Source: Nocardia spumae (GTDB lineage Bacteria; Actinomycetota; Actinomycetes; Mycobacteriales; Mycobacteriaceae). Taken from it: a stretch of DNA of 64,000 bases. The notes below the pieces were generated by a model. That model ran no database searches and was not told where the DNA came from. It saw only the letters and a program-made list of their open reading frames with translations. Location of the stretch: assembly GCF_020733635.1 (NCBI RefSeq), contig NZ_JAJFZL010000001.1, positions 1,612,001 through 1,676,000 on the forward strand. Reading direction: 5' to 3'. The translations under genes and the position numbers were made by a program. The first letter of the stretch is position 1. The number at the start of each line of letters is the position of its first letter. This document shows positions 24,615 to 32,619 of the stretch, piece by piece.

Positions 24615-25745
24615 ATGGCACAGCCCGGCGCGCACGACGGATCCGAATGGATCGACTACTCCGAATTCGGCGAGCGGTTCGTCGTCCACGCGGTCAACCG
24701 GGACCGGATAGCAGCCGCGGTCTCGGGTATGGCCGGGCGAGGGATGAGTATCGGGCCGTTCTCGATCGGCCCGGCGGGACTGGCCGGGCTGGTGGCCGAG
24801 GGCAAGGTCGGCAAGCCGGTGATCGCGCGCAGCGAACCGCATGTCACCTTCGAGGTCCGGGTACCGGTGTCGATGCATCTCACGGTCACACTGGGCGGTC
24901 AGCAGTTCCGTGTCGAGGCCACGGTCGAGATCGATCTGACACTGCACGCGCGGACCGCGGATCCGCTGCTGATCGTCATCGATATCCCGCGAGTCCGGGC
25001 CCGCGATGTGAGTTTCGCGGTGCGCGCCGAGGCCGTCGGCGCCGCCGTCGACGTCCTGCTGGATCCGATCGCCACCCTGGTGCGCCGTGAGGTCGCCGGC
25101 CGGCTGAACCAGATGCTGGCCGATCCGGCGGCGCGGCGCGGCCGGGTGTTCGACGTCGAGGCGATCATGAACGGAACCCGCTCCGAACATCTGCTGCGCA
25201 CCGACTTCGACTGGATCGGGTACGCGGAGTTCGGGCGGCGGTTCTTCCCGCTGATCGTCACCGCGGACCGGGTCCGCGATGTGGTGGAAGGCCTGGCCGG
25301 TCGTGCGGTCGAGGTGGGGCCGATCCGCACCGGACCCGGTGACGCGGCGACCGTCGAGGTCAAGGGGACGGTGCGGATGCCGCGGCTGGCGCGGCCGCCC
25401 GGCGACGACCCGGTGTCGTTCGATCTCACCATTCCGGTGGGGCTCGACATCACCGTCGACGTGCTCAAGGCCAATCGCTATCGCGCCGAGGTCGAGGTCG
25501 CGCTGGTCCTGGTGGCGCGGGCGGCCGACCCGCTGCTCATCGTGATCGATGCGACGCCGCCGCGCAGTGCCGATGTCACCGTCGAGCTGCAGGCCGAGGG
25601 CTGGAGGGCCAAGGTGCTGGGATCGGTCGGCAAGATCCGCCGCCAGATCGCCGCCCAGGTCGCGCAGGTGATCCGGGCCGAACTTGCCGACCACCGGGGA
25701 CGCACCATCGATGTGGCCGGCCGGATCGATTCCGCCACATCCTGA
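24615..25745 (+). CDS. Internally duplicated protein of unknown function
   Basis: 376 residues from ATG 24615. The protein is two copies of one domain of about 180 residues. Copy 1 starts near residue 11 (EWIDYSEFGERFVVHAVNRD) and copy 2 near residue 199 (DWIGYAEFGRRFFPLIVTAD). Each then has a R(I/V)xxxVxGxAGRxxxxGPxxxGP segment, a strand-rich centre, the identical ADPLLIVID strand, and ends with a long helix and a GR-x-(F/I)DV tail. No signal peptide or membrane helix is present. Family unknown; the alternating beta-strand style is reminiscent of lipid-binding barrels but this is only an impression. Confidence 0.7.
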   Translation: MAQPGAHDGSEWIDYSEFGERFVVHAVNRDRIAAAVSGMAGRGMSIGPFSIGPAGLAGLVAEGKVGKPVIARSEPHVTFEVRVPVSMHLTVTLGGQQFRVEATVEIDLTLHARTADPLLIVIDIPRVRARDVSFAVRAEAVGAAVDVLLDPIATLVRREVAGRLNQMLADPAARRGRVFDVEAIMNGTRSEHLLRTDFDWIGYAEFGRRFFPLIVTADRVRDVVEGLAGRAVEVGPIRTGPGDAATVEVKGTVRMPRLARPPGDDPVSFDLTIPVGLDITVDVLKANRYRAEVEVALVLVARAADPLLIVIDATPPRSADVTVELQAEGWRAKVLGSVGKIRRQIAAQVAQVIRAELADHRGRTIDVAGRIDSATS

Positions 25746-25791
25746 TACCTGTTACTTGTGGTGTTGATGTGACCCGATACGTCTAGCGGTT

Positions 25792-25805
25792 CACATGTGC
25801 ATGTG
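25792..25805. promoter_or_regulatory. Palindrome CACATG-TG-CATGTG upstream of the DUF1906 gene
   Basis: A perfect 6-bp inverted repeat lies 150 bases before the start. No matching regulator consensus is known to me; function is open. Confidence 0.3.
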
Positions 25806-25955
25806 GTGAAATGAGTCCACGTTCGAGGCTTCCGGCGCGTCGATGGCAGCGATGTTGTCGTCGGGGAAGGCGCGCCGGGACACGCTTGCAGTTGTACCGG
25901 TCCGCGGGGTGACCGGCATCAGGTGAATTCACGATGCGGCGTTAAGGAGTTTTCG

Positions 25956-26690
25956 ATGCGTTCCGTTCCGATGACCCGGCGCACCCTCTTCGGATACGCC
26001 GGCGCGGCGGCCACGGCCGCCGGATTGGCCGCTCTCGCACCCGGCGTACTGTCGCCCACCGCCGGTGCGGCCGGTGCCGAGCTCGGCACCCTGCTCGACT
26101 ACGCGGGCGGCGTACCCAGCGCCGAAGCGATCCGCGCGGCCGGCCACGCGGGTGCGATTCGCTATGTCTCCGATCGCCGTCCGGGTGCGGAGTGGATGGC
26201 CGGAAAGCCGCTGCTGGCAGGCGAGGCCGACGCACTGCACGCGGCCGGACTCACCGTGGTCTCGTGCTACCAGTTCGGTAAGGGCCCCACCGCGGACTGG
26301 CGCGGTGGTCTCGAGGCCGGCAAACGCCATGCCGACCGTGGTCTGCAACTGCATCGTCAGGCGGGCGGTCCCGACGGGGTCCCGATCTACGCCTCCATCG
26401 ACGACAATCCGACACCGGTCGATTTCGCGGCCATGATCGCGCCGTATCTGGAGGGCTGGAAATCGGTCCTCGGCAACGAGAACGTCGGCGTCTACGCCAA
26501 TGCCCCCACCATCGAACTGGCACAGGTCGCGGGCCTGGGTTCCTGGTACTGGCAACATAATTGGGGCACGCCGAAGGGGTTCGTGCACCCGGCGGCCAAC
26601 CTGCACCAGATCCAGATCGACGTCGGTGCGGTCGACGGCGTCGGGGTCGACGTGAACAACATCCTCACCGCCGCATACGGACAGTGGTAG
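25956..26690 (+). CDS. Tat-exported DUF1906 (glycoside-hydrolase-like) protein, Rv2525c-like
   Basis: 244 residues. ATG 25956 follows AAGGAG. The N-terminus holds a twin-arginine signal (MTRRTLFGYAGAAATAAG) and a hydrophobic stretch ending near AGA, so the protein is exported folded. The domain that follows (GTLLDYAGGVPSAEAIRAAG, IRYVSDRRPG, LTVVSCYQFGKGPTADW, PIYASIDDNPTP, NVGVYANAPTIELA) matches DUF1906, the GH25-like barrel of mycobacterial Rv2525c. In mycobacteria that protein is secreted by Tat and linked to cell-wall behaviour. The IDD segment has the acid pair expected for the barrel. Confidence 0.9.
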   Translation: MRSVPMTRRTLFGYAGAAATAAGLAALAPGVLSPTAGAAGAELGTLLDYAGGVPSAEAIRAAGHAGAIRYVSDRRPGAEWMAGKPLLAGEADALHAAGLTVVSCYQFGKGPTADWRGGLEAGKRHADRGLQLHRQAGGPDGVPIYASIDDNPTPVDFAAMIAPYLEGWKSVLGNENVGVYANAPTIELAQVAGLGSWYWQHNWGTPKGFVHPAANLHQIQIDVGAVDGVGVDVNNILTAAYGQW

Positions 26691-26726
26691 GTCTGCCGAC
26701 CGGGGTCGCCGACGACGCGGGTGAAC

Positions 26727-27134
26727 CTACGTCTGGCAATGGCAGGTGGGGTCGGCGAGCAGATCCGGTTCCTCCGCGACGACCGTCAGGGTGGGTCGCG
26801 CTTCGGGCGCGTCGCGCACACCCATCCAGGACAGCAGTGACCATCGTGACAAACCGGAGAACGCCGAGCCGAGGCTGAGGAACGAACCGGCCGACCCCAC
26901 CGACAGCACCGAGCCGACGCTGCCGACGGACAGCACCGAGTAGGCCGAGCCGATCGACAGGATCGAGCGTTCGGAGCGGATCGACAGAATCGAACGGTGT
27001 GAGCGCGTGGACAGGATCGAGCGATAGGACCGCCGCGACATCACCGAGTGCCCCGCTCGGCCACGCCGGCGAGGTGCGGGGCCGGTGTCCGGAGTGGGTG
27101 ATGTAGACCGTTCGAGCTGATCGACAGTCGCCAT
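26727..27134 (-). CDS. Nonapeptide-repeat protein with CxC C-terminus
   Basis: 135 residues from ATG 27134. After a Pro/Arg-rich start (about 1-30), a regular nine-residue repeat of the form S(I/V)LSxxSxx fills about 33-102: SILSTRSHR, SILSIRSER, SILSIGSAY, SVLSVGSVG, SVLSVGSAG, SFLSLGSAF and a last weaker copy. Early copies carry Arg/Glu/His, later ones Gly/Ala. A TRP-like linker WMGVRDAPE and a strand (TLTVVAEEP) lead to CHCQT. The DNA shows the same 27-base period. Such regular Ser/Leu spacing suits a narrow beta-solenoid. No signal peptide is visible. The gene stands alone between convergent and co-directional neighbours; function unknown. Confidence 0.75.
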   Translation of the reverse strand: MATVDQLERSTSPTPDTGPAPRRRGRAGHSVMSRRSYRSILSTRSHRSILSIRSERSILSIGSAYSVLSVGSVGSVLSVGSAGSFLSLGSAFSGLSRWSLLSWMGVRDAPEARPTLTVVAEEPDLLADPTCHCQT

Positions 27135-27185
27135 ACCTAGCGGTCTACCACAGTCGCGTGCTGGTCATGGCACATTGACAGCAAA

Positions 27186-27222
27186 CGGCCCGGAGTGTCG
27201 CTTTCGCGATTACTCCGGGCCG
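27186..27222 (-). terminator. Hairpin after the secreted-protein gene
   Basis: CGGCCCGGAGT and its exact complement ACTCCGGGCCG (11-bp stem) flank a 15-base loop. It lies 35 bases after the stop of the minus-strand secreted protein gene. Confidence 0.75.
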
Positions 27223-27256
27223 GAAATCCGTGGCGGGACGTGCTGTCCCGGCGGGA

Positions 27257-28138
27257 TCAGTGCTGGCTACGGCCGGCCGCGGGCTGCGGCAGCAACTGCG
27301 CGGCGGGAGCCGCGGCGGCCTGCGGTGCGACCGGGGCCGCCGCCTGCGAGTTGCCCGCGGCGACCGTGAACAGTCCCAGCGTGGGCAGGAACGAGCAGGT
27401 GATCGGCGGCTGATCGGCGGCGGGCTGGGTGGTCAGCGAGCCGGCGACCACCGAGACGACCCGTCCCGGTCCGGTGTCGACGATGGCCGACAGGGTGGCG
27501 GGGCCGTCGGGGTTGATATGCGCCTCGTCGGTCAGCGCGACGGTGCCGCCGCGGTGGTTGTCGAGGTTGTACCACTGCACCGTCATCGGCGGGTTCTGCT
27601 GCGGGGTCAGGCCTTTGGTGCCCAGCGCGGTGAACACGAAACCGGTCTGACCGGCAGCGGGTCCGGGCGGGGGCAGTTCGGCCGGGCCGGGGACGGCCAG
27701 TGCGGTGCCGACCGAGTCGGAACCGGGGCCGATGCAGTTCTTGCCGATGGACGGGTACAGGAACTGCGCGATGGCCGGACCGTTCTTCGGAATGTCCGGG
27801 CCGCCGCCACCGCTTCCGTCGAGGAAGGCGACGATGGCCTGCAGCGTCTGCTTGACCTGCGGCGGCAGATTCGCCTGATCGAGCAGGTGGATCGCCTGAT
27901 CGAGGATGGTCTGCGAGCCGGGGGAGGCGATATTGCCCGCCTGCGCCGCGGCCCCGACGATGGCCGGGGCCAGCGAGGCGATCGCATCGACCGCCACGCC
28001 TTCCGGGACCAGCGGGACATCGGCGGCTTGGGGCTTCGGTGCCGGTTCGGCAACCGCGATAGTCGACGCGGCGAGTGTCGCGCCGGCTGTCAGGGCCAGC
28101 ACGGACAATGCGAACCGCGTTCCTCTGGTGCGAAGCAC
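27257..28138 (-). CDS. Secreted protein of the mycobacterial type, unknown function
   Basis: 293 residues from GTG 28138 (AAGGA upstream). The first about 30 residues form a Sec signal peptide (RFALSVLALTAGATLAASTIAVAEPA, split as basic start, hydrophobic core, AVA cut site). The mature part has a helical section (VAVDAIASLAPAIVG, TILDQAIHLLDQANLPPQVK), a Cys-bearing motif (FLYPSIGKNCIGPGSDSVG), and a beta-rich half with Pro-rich loops (TALAVPGPAELPPPGPAAG, VQWYNLDNHRGGTVALTD), ending in an Ala/Pro/Gln tail. The same layout is found in conserved secreted proteins of mycobacteria and nocardiae, with no known role. A hairpin follows the stop. Confidence 0.8.
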   Translation of the reverse strand: MLRTRGTRFALSVLALTAGATLAASTIAVAEPAPKPQAADVPLVPEGVAVDAIASLAPAIVGAAAQAGNIASPGSQTILDQAIHLLDQANLPPQVKQTLQAIVAFLDGSGGGGPDIPKNGPAIAQFLYPSIGKNCIGPGSDSVGTALAVPGPAELPPPGPAAGQTGFVFTALGTKGLTPQQNPPMTVQWYNLDNHRGGTVALTDEAHINPDGPATLSAIVDTGPGRVVSVVAGSLTTQPAADQPPITCSFLPTLGLFTVAAGNSQAAAPVAPQAAAAPAAQLLPQPAAGRSQH

Positions 28139-28597
28139 TGGTGTTGCCGTCCTTAACCTCGGGGTACCTCGTCATGCGATGCAAGAACATCGGGCGATGC
28201 GGGGCATCGCTTCGCGACACTTTAGGGATACTGTCGCCGTGTTGTACAGCTGTGGTGTGATCTTGCCTGCAGTCCGCCCCGAATCCGGTCAGCCGACTCG
28301 GCGCGTTATCGGAACATAACCCGACTGCCCTGTTACTGAAGTGATCAGTGATGCAAATGTTACAACAGCGGCAGGTGTGCAATTCCGTCCGCGCACGGCA
28401 TTCCATGCCATCGATATTCGAGGTCGACCCTCCGGCACGTGCCCGTCGGCGGGTTTCGGCCCGCCTCGATCGGTGGGCCGACGAAGCGGAGGGGCCGGGG
28501 GAGGGAAAATCGAGGCCGAGGAGGCCGAAACCCCGCCGGAGCGCAGCGGGGACCGAAGATAGAGCACAATGACACGACCCCAGGACCCGACCGAAAG
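28139..28597. other. Divergent promoter region between the secreted protein and pimE
   Basis: 459 bases with no gene I can support. A small hairpin GCGATGC-GGG-GCATCGC (28194-28210) lies in the likely leader of the secreted-protein gene, and GCGATGC is repeated at 28176-28182. TGTTAC occurs at 28331-28336 and 28358-28363, a spaced direct repeat in the AT-richer centre. The stretch holds promoters for both divergent genes, but I cannot place them with confidence. Confidence 0.4.
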
Positions 28598-29878
28598 ATG
28601 CGTGCCGTGACCCGACACCTCCGTCTGGCCGATCGTCGCGTGGCGGGAACTGTTCTGGCCGTATCCGTTCTGGCGCGACTGGTGCTGATGTATGTGCTCC
28701 CGCACGGCCTGGACGTGGTGGACCTGCGCGTCTATGTCGAGGGTGCGGCGAATCTGGGTAGCGGGCATCTCTACGACTTCGTGTACGCGGACAAGACTCC
28801 GGACTTCCCGCTGCCGTTCACCTATCCGCCGTTCGCGGCGGTGGTGTTCTACCCGCTGCATTTCCTGCCGTTCGCGCTGGTGACGCTGCTGTGGTTCGGC
28901 TCGATCGTGGTGGCGCTGTACGCCTGTGTGCGGATCACCCTGTCGCTGTTGTTCGGTGCCGCGGCGGCGGAGCCGAAATGGCGTGCGGCCGCGATGATCT
29001 GGACCGCGGTGGGAGTATGGCTCGAACCGACCCGCACGACACTCGACTACGGCCAGGTCAACGTGTTCCTGGTACTGGCCGGACTGGCCGCGGCGTATTC
29101 GACGCGCTGGTGGTTGTCGGGGCTGCTGGTCGGGGTGGCCGCCGGGGTCAAACTCACGCCCGGGGTCACCGGGTTCTATTTCCTCGCGCAGCGGCGCTGG
29201 GCGAGTGCGGTGTGGTCGGCGGTGGTCTTCGCGCTGACGACCGCGGTGAGCTATCTGATCTCCTCCTCGGAGACGAGGACCTATTTCGGGCCGCTGATCG
29301 GGGACGCGAATCGGATCGGCCCGGTCGGATCGGTGGTCAATCAGTCGTTGCGCGGTGCGTTGAGCCGCATTCTCGGTCACGACGCGAGCGCGCCCTGGCA
29401 GCTGGCGGGGCATCGCATTCCGTTCGGGCCGTGGTGGCTGGGCGCGGTGCTGATCACGGTCGTGCTGGCCTGGTTCGCCTGGCGCGCGCTGGGATTCGAC
29501 GATCGGCTCGGGGTGCTGCTGGTGGTGCAGCTGTTCGGGCTGATGGTGTCGCCGATCTCGTGGTCACATCACTGGGTGTGGCTGCTGCCGCTGATGATGT
29601 GGCTGGTCTACGGGCCCATGCGCGAGGTGGCCGGCGCGCGTGTCCTGGCCGCGTTCTGGCTGGTGACCACGCTGGTCGGCATTCCGTGGATACTGACCTT
29701 CGCCCAGCCCACGATCTGGGAGATCTCCCGGCCGTGGCCGCTGGCCTGGCTCGGCGCGATCTACGTCTTCGGTGTGGTGGCGACCTACCTGTGGATCATC
29801 TGGGCTGGAGCGCGACGCGAATCGGGCCGGTCGGAGCCGGCGCCCGCGGCGTCGGACGCGGTCGCGGCGGGCCGGTGA
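28598..29878 (+). CDS. pimE: Polyprenol-phosphate-mannose-dependent alpha-1,2-mannosyltransferase PimE
   Basis: 426 residues from ATG 28598, with about nine to ten membrane helices (e.g. VAGTVLAVSVLARLVLMYVL, LVTLLWFGSIVVALYACV, FLVLAGLAAAYSTRWWLSG). The first outer loop has HGLDVVDLRVYVEGA, with the Asp of the GT-C/GT87 family, then DFPLPFTYPPFAAVVF; later SPISWSHHWVWLLPLM is the conserved GT87 His-His segment. PimE adds an alpha-1,2-mannose to phosphatidylinositol mannosides (AcPIM4 to AcPIM5) outside the membrane, using polyprenyl-phosphate mannose. Position beside phhB, typA and lpqW matches the mycobacterial locus. The C-terminal Arg/Ala/Asp tail is likely cytosolic. Confidence 0.85.
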   Translation: MRAVTRHLRLADRRVAGTVLAVSVLARLVLMYVLPHGLDVVDLRVYVEGAANLGSGHLYDFVYADKTPDFPLPFTYPPFAAVVFYPLHFLPFALVTLLWFGSIVVALYACVRITLSLLFGAAAAEPKWRAAAMIWTAVGVWLEPTRTTLDYGQVNVFLVLAGLAAAYSTRWWLSGLLVGVAAGVKLTPGVTGFYFLAQRRWASAVWSAVVFALTTAVSYLISSSETRTYFGPLIGDANRIGPVGSVVNQSLRGALSRILGHDASAPWQLAGHRIPFGPWWLGAVLITVVLAWFAWRALGFDDRLGVLLVVQLFGLMVSPISWSHHWVWLLPLMMWLVYGPMREVAGARVLAAFWLVTTLVGIPWILTFAQPTIWEISRPWPLAWLGAIYVFGVVATYLWIIWAGARRESGRSEPAPAASDAVAAGR

Positions 29879-29881
29879 CGC

Positions 29882-30175
29882 TCAGCCCTGGTCGGCGAGC
29901 CGGTCGATCTGGCCGGCCAGCGCCAGATCCTTGTGCGTGATCCCGCCCTCGGAGTGGGTGGACAGCGTGAAGGTCACCCGCCGCCAGCGGATATCGATAT
30001 CGGGGTGGTGATTGACACGCTCGGCGGCCTCGCCGACCCGGCGCACCAGATCGATTCCGCCGAGGAAGGTGGGCGCCTCGACAGTGCGGGAGATACTGGC
30101 GCCGACATGCGTCCAGCCGGGCAGTTCACGCAAACCTGCGGCGATCTCGTCATCGGAGAGCAGTGCGGTACCCAT
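29882..30175 (-). CDS. phhB: Pterin-4a-carbinolamine dehydratase
   Basis: 97 residues from ATG 30175. The PCD/DCoH signature is present: AAERVNHHPDIDIRWRRVTF (His56, His57), followed by His74 in LSTHSEGGIT and the closing THKDLALAGQIDRLA. These His residues form the active site that dehydrates 4a-hydroxy-tetrahydropterin and recycles the pterin cofactor. In M. tuberculosis the same gene lies next to pimE. It lies tail to tail with pimE (3-base gap). Confidence 0.93.
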   Translation of the reverse strand: MGTALLSDDEIAAGLRELPGWTHVGASISRTVEAPTFLGGIDLVRRVGEAAERVNHHPDIDIRWRRVTFTLSTHSEGGITHKDLALAGQIDRLADQG

Positions 30176-30255
30176 ACTTCGGTTCTACCCCTGTTGCCAC
30201 GGATTTCGCACATATCCGGCGTCGAGGGTGAATCTCGGGCGAGTGCGATCGCGGC

Positions 30256-30432
30256 TCAGGCGGCGCGTGCGTGTTTGAGGGCCTTCTTCAATTCCTTGCC
30301 CTTGACCCCGGCCGCTTCGCACTTCTTCATCTTCGCGACAACGAACGGACATTTCAGGCATCGCGTCTTCTTGCGACAGCATTTCTTCTTCGGTTTGAGG
30401 TGTGCGACCTCTTTGGCCTTCACCTTGCCCAT
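30256..30432 (-). CDS. Tiny Lys/Cys-rich conserved protein (58 aa)
   Basis: 58 residues from ATG 30432. The product is very basic, with five cysteines arranged CC-x5-C-x2-C-x9-C (around KKKCCRKKTRCLKCPFVVAK and KKC), and a basic helix at the end (GKELKKALKHARAA). The Cys/Lys pattern suggests zinc binding and contact with nucleic acid or ribosomes, but this is inference. The gene lies between phhB and typA, transcribed divergently from typA. No membrane segment or signal peptide is seen. Confidence 0.75.
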   Translation of the reverse strand: MGKVKAKEVAHLKPKKKCCRKKTRCLKCPFVVAKMKKCEAAGVKGKELKKALKHARAA

Positions 30433-30625
30433 GGCCCCAACCCTATCCAAGTGCGATGCCGACAACGGCCGCCGACCGGGTTTCGGTACTGTGTACCTGG
30501 CCGCATGCCCGGTGGGGCGATATCGCTGCACGCAGACTTGCTCGACGCGACAGCCCACCCGTCTTGTCCGGACCCGCTACGGCGCGGGTCGGCCGCAGTC
30601 CATTCATTCAGCAGGAGGATTCAAC

Positions 30626-32527
30626 GTGTCGTCTGTCGAGTTCCGCAATGTCGCCATTGTGGCTCATGTCGACCACGGCAAGACGACGCTGGTCGACGCC
30701 ATGTTGCGGCAGTCCGGCGCGTTCGCCGAGCGGGCCGAGCCGGTCGACCGGGTGATGGACTCCGGCGATCTCGAGCGCGAGAAGGGCATCACCATTCTCG
30801 CCAAGAACACCGCGGTGCATCGCCACCACGGTGACGGCAGCGTCACCGTCATCAACGTCATCGACACCCCCGGCCACGCCGATTTCGGTGGTGAGGTCGA
30901 GCGTGGCCTGTCCATGGTGGACGGCGTCGTCCTGCTCGTCGACGCCTCCGAGGGCCCGCTGCCGCAGACCCGGTTCGTACTGCGCAAGGCGCTGGCCGCC
31001 TCGCTGCCGGTGATCCTGGTCGTGAACAAGACCGACCGCCCCGACGCCCGGATCGAGGAGGTCGTCGAGGAGAGCCACGATCTGCTGCTGGATCTGGCCT
31101 CCGATCTCGACGACGAGGCGTCCGAGGCCGCCGAGCTGGCCCTGGATCTGCCGGTGCTCTACGCCTCCGGCCGCGAGGGCAAGGCCTCCACTCAGCGCCC
31201 CGACAACGGCAGCGCACCCGATGCGGAGAATCTCGACGAGCTGTTCGAGGTGCTGCTGAAGTACGTGCCCGCCCCCAAGGGCGACGCCGGCAAGCCGCTG
31301 CAGGCGCATGTGACCAACCTCGACGCCTCGCCGTTCCTCGGCCGCATCGGCCTGGTCCGCATCCACAACGGCACCCTGCGCAAGGGCCAGAACGTGGCCT
31401 GGATGAGCGCCGAGGGCACCAAAACCGTCAAGATCACCGAGCTGCTGCAGACCATCGGCGTCGAGCGCAAGCCCGGCGAGGAGGCCGTGGCCGGTGACAT
31501 CGTCGCGGTCGCGGGCATCCCGGAGATCATGATCGGCGACACCCTCGCCGACACCGAGGACCCGGTCGCGCTGCCGCGCATCACCGTCGACGAGCCGGCC
31601 ATCTCGGTCACCATCGGCACCAACACCTCCCCGCTGGTCGGCCGCGTCCAGGGCCACAAGCTCACCGCTCGGATGGTGAAGTCGCGCCTGGATCAGGAAC
31701 TGGTCGGCAACGTGTCGCTGCGCGTGCTCGACATCGGCCGCCCGGACGCCTGGGAGGTCCAGGGCCGTGGTGAGCTGGCGCTGGCCATCCTGGTCGAGCA
31801 GATGCGCCGCGAGGGCTTCGAGCTGACCGTCGGCAAGCCGCAGGTGGTCACCAGGCAGGTCGACGGCAAGGTGCACGAGCCGTTCGAGGAGCTGACCATC
31901 GACTGCCCGGACGAGTACCTGGGCGCGGTCACCCAGCTGCTGGCCGCCCGCAAGGGCAAGATGGTGCAGATGAGCAACCACTCCGCCGGGTGGGTGCGCA
32001 TGGAGTTCATCGTCCCCTCGCGCGGTCTGATCGGTTTCCGCACCGACTTCCTCACCGAGACCCGGGGCACCGGTATCGCCAACGCCGTGTTCGACGGCTA
32101 CGCGCCGTGGGCCGGGGAGATCCGCGCCCGCCACACCGGTTCGCTGGTCTCCGACCGCAATGGTTCGGTCACCCCGTTCGCCATGATCCAGTTGGCCGAC
32201 CGTGGCCAGTTCTTCGTGGAGCCGGGCGCCGATACCTACGAGGGTCACGTGGTCGGCATCAACCCGCGTGCCGAGGATCTCGACATCAACGTCACCCGCG
32301 AGAAGAAGCTGACCAACATGCGGTCCGCGACGGCCGATGTGTTCGAGACGCTGGCCAAGCCGCTGCAGCTGGATCTCGAGGGCGCCATGGAGTTCTGTGC
32401 CGCCGACGAGTGCGTGGAAGTGACTCCGGAGATCGTGCGCGTGCGCAAGGTCATCCTGGGCGCCACCGAGCGGGGCCGGGAAGCGTCGCGACGCAAGGCC
32501 CGCGATCGCGCGGCCCAGGGGGCCTGA
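30626..32527 (+). CDS. typA: Ribosome-associated GTPase TypA/BipA
   Basis: 633 residues. GTG 30626 follows CAGGAGGATTCAAC; the frame stays open far upstream but that part is noise. GTPase motifs: G1 AHVDHGKT (13-20), G2 with GITI (about 54-57), G3 DTPGH (80-84) and G4 NKTD (134-137). Domains II-V of the elongation-factor type follow, and the C-terminal BipA-specific domain has VTREKKLTNMRS. TypA binds the ribosome like EF-G and helps assembly and stress adaptation. It leads to lpqW and mshB downstream on the same strand, the order found in mycobacteria. Confidence 0.97.
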   Translation: MSSVEFRNVAIVAHVDHGKTTLVDAMLRQSGAFAERAEPVDRVMDSGDLEREKGITILAKNTAVHRHHGDGSVTVINVIDTPGHADFGGEVERGLSMVDGVVLLVDASEGPLPQTRFVLRKALAASLPVILVVNKTDRPDARIEEVVEESHDLLLDLASDLDDEASEAAELALDLPVLYASGREGKASTQRPDNGSAPDAENLDELFEVLLKYVPAPKGDAGKPLQAHVTNLDASPFLGRIGLVRIHNGTLRKGQNVAWMSAEGTKTVKITELLQTIGVERKPGEEAVAGDIVAVAGIPEIMIGDTLADTEDPVALPRITVDEPAISVTIGTNTSPLVGRVQGHKLTARMVKSRLDQELVGNVSLRVLDIGRPDAWEVQGRGELALAILVEQMRREGFELTVGKPQVVTRQVDGKVHEPFEELTIDCPDEYLGAVTQLLAARKGKMVQMSNHSAGWVRMEFIVPSRGLIGFRTDFLTETRGTGIANAVFDGYAPWAGEIRARHTGSLVSDRNGSVTPFAMIQLADRGQFFVEPGADTYEGHVVGINPRAEDLDINVTREKKLTNMRSATADVFETLAKPLQLDLEGAMEFCAADECVEVTPEIVRVRKVILGATERGREASRRKARDRAAQGA

Positions 32528-32619
32528 CACTGTGTTTTCCGGCGGTGTCCGCGTCGGCCCTGCGCGGTTGCGCAAGCTGCCATCTCCGGTCCGCCGCGCG
32601 TCCCGCTAAGGTTCCGATC

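Noticed and set aside
24492..25694. A 400-codon open frame antisense to the duplicated protein
   Set aside because: It is rich in Arg, His, Asp and Gly with no ribosome site, the usual shadow of a GC-rich gene. The plus-strand frame has the clear internal repeat.
29933..30625. The typA reading frame stays open about 230 codons upstream of the chosen start
   Set aside because: This part is not protein-like, covers phhB and the small Cys protein on the other strand, and GTG 30626 has a perfect AGGAGG-type site.
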